64,000 nucleotides of DNA from Naganishia liquefaciens (taxonomy: Eukaryota > Basidiomycota > Tremellomycetes > Filobasidiales > Filobasidiaceae), in the NCBI GenBank assembly GCA_013423385.1, contig BLZA01000024.1:1-64000 (forward strand). The letters are read 5' to 3'. This document shows positions 59,818-64,000 of the stretch, piece after piece. Numbering within the stretch: the first letter of the stretch is position 1; each line of letters opens with the position of its first letter. The notes below the pieces were generated by a model. That model had not been told where the DNA came from. It did no database searches and saw only the letters and a program-made list of their open reading frames with translations. The translations under genes were made by a program, and so were the position numbers.

Positions 59818-62153
59818 ATGACGCCGGTACTACCCTTGCTCGCCCTCCTCCTTACGGCGACTGCTTCGACTGCCCTGCCTCAGCCTTCCAAACGATGGGC
59901 TCGACCGGTAGTAGACCTTGGCTACGCAAGATATCAAGGTGTCTACAATGAAACGACCGGCATCCAGACATTCAAGGGTATGCGATATGCCGCACCGCCC
60001 GTGGGCGACCTGCGATGGCGCGCACCACAGGATCCAGAGAACGTTTCGGGACTGCAGGATGCCAGTACCTATGGCGACCAATGTCTCCAGGGTACGGTTG
60101 GGGCAGGAGCAGGCGCTCCTGTGGCGGGCGTTTTGTCAGCGGCAACCGGTACATTTCCCACAACCTCGGAAGACTGTTTGTTCATCAACGTCTTCGTCCC
60201 TCCGAATGCTACCATCGGATCGGGATCGTTGCCTGTCGGAGTCTATATTCATGGTGGTGGATATAGCCTGGGAAGCGGTGATGACAGTGATCGTGGGTAT
60301 TCTTACGTGCGTATCGAGTAGTCGCTGACGGTTCCATGCAGCCACTCCTCTGTTCGCCCAAGCGAATGGCAATTATATCTGGGTCACGATCAACTACCGT
60401 CTCGGACACTTTGGATTTTTGGCAGGAAAAGAGGTTGCAGAGGGAGGTGCCTTGAATGCGGGTCTTCGTGAGTAAAAGTTGTGCTGAATGTCAAGTTTAT
60501 TAAGACCGCTGTCGATCAGTCGATCAGCAGGCGGCTTTGCAGTGGGTCCAGAAGAACATCGCCAAGGTAAGCACCGCAGGGGTATGTGCCATGTGGTTCA
60601 AGCTAAAGATCAACATCAATGCAGTTTGGTGGAGATCCCGGACATGTCACTATTTGGGGCGAATCTGCTGGAGCAGGATCCATCTACCAACAAGTCGGTT
60701 CTCTTCTCGCCTCTCACTCATCAACTGACCTTTCCGCTCCTCATAGATCGTGGCAAACGGAGGTAACACCCAGCCAAAGCTGTTCAACGGGGCCATCATG
60801 GCCTCTCCGTTTGAGCCGCCCAACTATTACTACAACGCCTCGGTTCCCCAAGTGAGGGCGGAAACCCTGGCTTGACGCTTCGCACACTGATTCTGCGACG
60901 CCAGGCTGCCTATAATCACCTCATCAGCGCCGCAAACTGCACCTCCGCTGCCGACACACTTGAATGCCTGCGAAAGACCGATGCCAAGCTACTCACCGTT
61001 GCTGCCTATCTTGACACATTTGAAGGTCCCAAGGGGTGCGTTCCCTTCTTTCCGTGTCAAGAAATATATTGACAGTCGGCTGCAGTGACTGGCTGTATAC
61101 ACCCGTCATCGACGGCACATTCATCCAAGATCGGCCAGAAGCACTGCTTGCACAAGGCAAAGTCAACGGTGACCGCGTCTGGATCACCCACAACTACAAC
61201 GAGGTGCGCGTTTCGTCAGACCAGAGCCATGAACATCAGTTGACAGCGATACTAGGGCCTTGTCGGTGGTGGCGCCCCGGGTGACGTGCAGAGTACATTT
61301 ACACCGCAGGACATCGGCAATTCGACGACAGCTCAACGATCTTGGCTTTCGTCAATCTTGCCCAATCTCGATAATGCATCTTTGACCGCCGTTCAGGATG
61401 CGTACACCGCGGAGACCTTTGGATCATTACAGACAGCCACGGATCTTATGTGAGTTGCATGCACCATTGCGGTCCCCGCAGTATACTGAGAGCTTCTCGT
61501 AGCTATGGCGAAGGTATATTTGGTTGCGAGGCATTGTGGATCTCGCAGGCGTTTACGGGCAGGTCATACCTGGTCAGTCGACGTGGATAGCGGTATGCTT
61601 GAACTCGACTGACGTGCTGTTGGCCCTACAGGGATGGCTGGTCATTCCTGGTCTTGATTACCATGCTTCAGAGTATGTGACTGCTAGCACTCTTTCATCA
61701 TCGTGCTGATCCCATTCGCCTTTAGTTTGACGTTGTCATTTGGTGGCAAGTCGTCTGAATTTTCAAGGGCGCCATCCAGGTGCTGACTTTGCGTGCAGCC
61801 GCGACCCTTGAGGGAACGCCCTACGTTTCCATCTCGAAGCAATGGATTGAGAATGTCAACTCGTTCATCACTGATTGCAAGTAGAGGTTACAAGTCTTGA
61901 ATGTTATCGCTGAAGCGATATCGTAGACACGGTTATCTCAGCCTATGCGCCATCAACATTCGACACGGGTTCTCCGCAGCAATTTATTGTTAACGTTACC
62001 ACAAACTTGGCGGCTGAACTCTCATATGAGCCCATTCCCGCAGACTTTATCTCTCGCTGCAAGTGAGTAGTGATCTTTGCGCTCGTTTGGACATTGGCTG
62101 ACACGACGCGATGTAGCTTGTGGCGATCATTAGCGCCCTTGATTCCGTTCTGA
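59818..62153 (+). CDS. Secreted type-B carboxylesterase/lipase
   Basis: Start MTPVLPLLALLLTATASTAL, a signal peptide. Alpha/beta hydrolase of the cholinesterase-like type-B family (PF00135): GIQTFKGMRYAAPPVGDLRW, TSEDCLFINVFVPP (the EDCL signature), VGVYIHGGGYSLGSGDD (oxyanion hole HGGG), VTINYRLGHFGFLAGKEVAE, LQWVQKNIAKFGGDPGHVTI, WGESAGAGSIYQQV (nucleophile Ser in GESAG), CSDWLYTPVIDGTFIQDRPE and VWITHNYNEG. The 3' half is in short exons; the last ends NLWRSLAPLIPF at 62153. Activity on esters outside the cell is well supported by motifs; the substrate is not known. Ten or more introns. Confidence 0.86.
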
Positions 62154-62563
62154 TAACAAATCCCTTGATAGGCTTGCTACAGGTTTACGATGTATGATGG
62201 TGTTATAATCGCTCAAAACTTGCGGCTCATCCGCATCAAACGCACAAACGAATAATCCATCGAGATGTAAAGAGCTAAAATAAAATGACTATCTCCCGTG
62301 ACTCTTGACCCGCAACGCCAGCTGATGCCGCTCACCGATGACAAACATTTCACCTCACATGTATACGTTGTCATTCAATTTTCGCTCTTGCTAGGTAGAG
62401 TCAGATGCAGTCTTTCCGGCGTTTTAGAGGAGTCGACTGGAGGTCAGCGGAATTGACCCTTGTGCCTGACAATGATTGCTGAAGCCAAAGCTTGAAGAAG
62501 ATGGCTTGACTTGCACATACAGGCTCTTTGGGGTTACACGCCGACCTTTAGTCGTGAAAATCG
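62154..62563. other. Convergent intergenic region
   Basis: About 410 bases between the stops of the carboxylesterase and the right-hand hydrolase. 3' UTRs expected. Nothing else recognised. Confidence 0.5.
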
Positions 62564-63961
62564 TCATAGAGAGGAAGTGTCGGTTGTTGTTCGAATTCTG
62601 GCAGACTCGCCTTCTGTTACCCTCTCAAACCACACTTCTGCGCCACCTTCGGTCATTTCGCCATTGTCCAGCACCTTTGGCCATGTTGCCCATATATTAC
62701 CATACCACGCCATCCCATCGTGCGTGAACGTGGCGCGGGTCTTCCCGTAAATTTCGATTGAATCGACATGATACTCCGGGTAAAAGGCATTCAAGGTGAC
62801 TTCAAAGATTGAACCCTCAATCTGCTGAAACATGAGAAAATTGCTCCAATGCTTGTCTGTACTTGCAATGAATGTTGGTCCTGACTCGGGAGTAAGTAGG
62901 AATGGGTTCGCCGCAAGAACCGCCCTGCAGTTGGACGGCGTTTCCAGAGACTTGAATCCCTCCGGCATTGTTGAAGACACGGCGCAGACCGTCAGCGAGC
63001 CATACCCTTGATCATGGTAAAGCCCTTGGATAGACTCGAGAGCGATTGATGCTGATGCAGGTTTCACGCAAGTTTGGCAGTTTCCTTTCGTCACGTCCTT
63101 TTGGCATTGCTCCTGCAGCCTGAACAGGAGTCAGAGAAGTAGATAGGGAATAAAACTCGTTTCACACCTTGCTTTCTTTTCCAGCGGCGGCAACGCCAAC
63201 AGATGATCGATGATCATATACGCGACTGGCTGGGTGAACCGTTCTCCGGACTCGTTGTCATTTACCATGATCGCTAGTCCAAACCGCTTCGACGGCACTC
63301 GCAGCACGAGCGATCTTTGCCCGGGGACATTTCCAAAATGCTGGAAGATTCGACATCCACGATACGAGGAGATTATCTGCCCCAAACCGTATGAAAGGAA
63401 GCTGAGATGCTCCGAGTGGGAATCCGCGTGCTCAGGAATGACGACACGTGGTGTCATGGTATCCTTGATTATCGACTTGGGTACAATGATGTCGTTGGTG
63501 ATTGGTGACCGTCCATCGAGAAGAAGGCATTTGAGCCAGACTGCCTACAAAGAGGTCAGAGAAGGATGTAGGACTATCCTCCCATGCTTACCATGTCGCA
63601 CGCAGATGAGATGATGCCTCCCTGACCAGCCAGCGTAATCTTGCTGGTGGTGAACCAGCCAATATTGGTCCTCTCGAGATCCAAGCCATGGCGCGCAGTC
63701 TTGCTTCGAATAAAACCGTCCGCTCGTCTACCCGTACTCTTCGCCCATGCAGGATCGTACGTCGTATCTTGCAACTTCAACGGCTCGAAGACCTTTTCTT
63801 GGACAAATTGCGTGAATGGAAGACCCAACAGTTGCTCGGGAATGGTGGATGCGACGAGATAGCCGGAGTTGCAGTACTGGAATCGTTTGCGAAATGGTGC
63901 GGACGGCTTCAGGTAACGAAGACGTTCGATGGACTCTTCTTTGTTCCCAGCTGGGTCGTGT
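62564..63961 (-). CDS. Beta-lactamase-like serine hydrolase (paralogue 2), 5' part outside the window
   Basis: The gene runs off the right edge: the first exon seen starts behind an acceptor at 63961 (HDPAGNKEESIERLRYLKPS). It has the same family landmarks as the gene at 48-50 kb: FQYCNSGYLVASTIPEQLLG (YxN as Tyr-Cys-Asn), EPLKLQDTTYDPAW, LAGQGGIISSACDM, GCRIFQHFGNVPGQRSLVLR (third motif as His-Phe-Gly), FGLAIMVNDNESGERF, then the C-terminal beta domain and EVWFERVTEG. The part with the SxxK nucleophile and signal peptide is not in this window. The two proteins look roughly half identical by eye, so they are paralogues, one unit at each end of the accessory block. Confidence 0.82.
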
Positions 63962-64000
63962 CTAAGACAAGAGAATTTCAGCATCTGTTTTCTGTTGGTG

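Overview
The window looks like a compact nuclear contig of a filamentous fungus, most likely a basidiomycete of the Agaricomycotina. Nearly every gene is cut by several introns of about 45-65 bases with GTAAGT/GTGAGT donors and CTGAC/CTAAC branch points, intergenic gaps are short (two convergent pairs lie only 34 and 62 bases apart), and the products are standard fungal housekeeping proteins. The class call is an inference from gene architecture and product resemblance; no marker gene such as rRNA is present. Twenty-one protein genes can be named or assigned to a family. Two more are clear genes of unknown function, one further region is a weak gene candidate, and there is one tRNA.

Left part (1-20.8 kb): about 2.5 kb of AT-richer DNA with no gene, then five genes all on the minus strand: an NT-C2 (EEIG1-like) protein, a DDT/WHIM-type chromatin protein, a NIMA-family kinase, a novel protein with three spaced copies of a Trp-Ser-Glu/Asp-Ile-Phe-Ser-Ser-Asp-Ser motif, and a conserved-looking coiled-coil protein. 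A Btz-domain (CASC3/Barentsz) gene is divergent from the last one.

Middle part (20.8-47.9 kb): a poorly resolved 2.5 kb stretch with one weak minus-strand gene candidate, then a dense housekeeping block: ALG12 mannosyltransferase, VPS24 (ESCRT-III), glia maturation factor, an HpcH/HpaI aldolase, an intron-containing tRNA-Arg(ACG), an AIF-like FAD oxidoreductase, MAD1 spindle checkpoint protein, a two-domain GFA/CENP-V-like protein, a Dal5-type anion transporter, mitochondrial translation factor IF-2, a dynein light intermediate chain (with a 10-N assembly gap in its last intron) and the GPI ethanolamine phosphate transferase MCD4/PIG-N.

Right part (48-64 kb): a change of character to accessory metabolism: two paralogous secreted serine hydrolases of the beta-lactamase/CubicO family at either end, and between them a DHA1-type MFS exporter, a medium-chain alcohol dehydrogenase that lacks its catalytic-zinc cysteine segment, a sugar-type MFS transporter and a secreted type-B carboxylesterase. 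This could be an ester or lactone use cluster or an export/detoxification cluster, which is inference from gene content alone. The most interesting items are the altered dehydrogenase, this hydrolase/transporter cluster, the novel triple-motif protein, the tandem GFA gene and a GC-AG intron directly behind a start codon.
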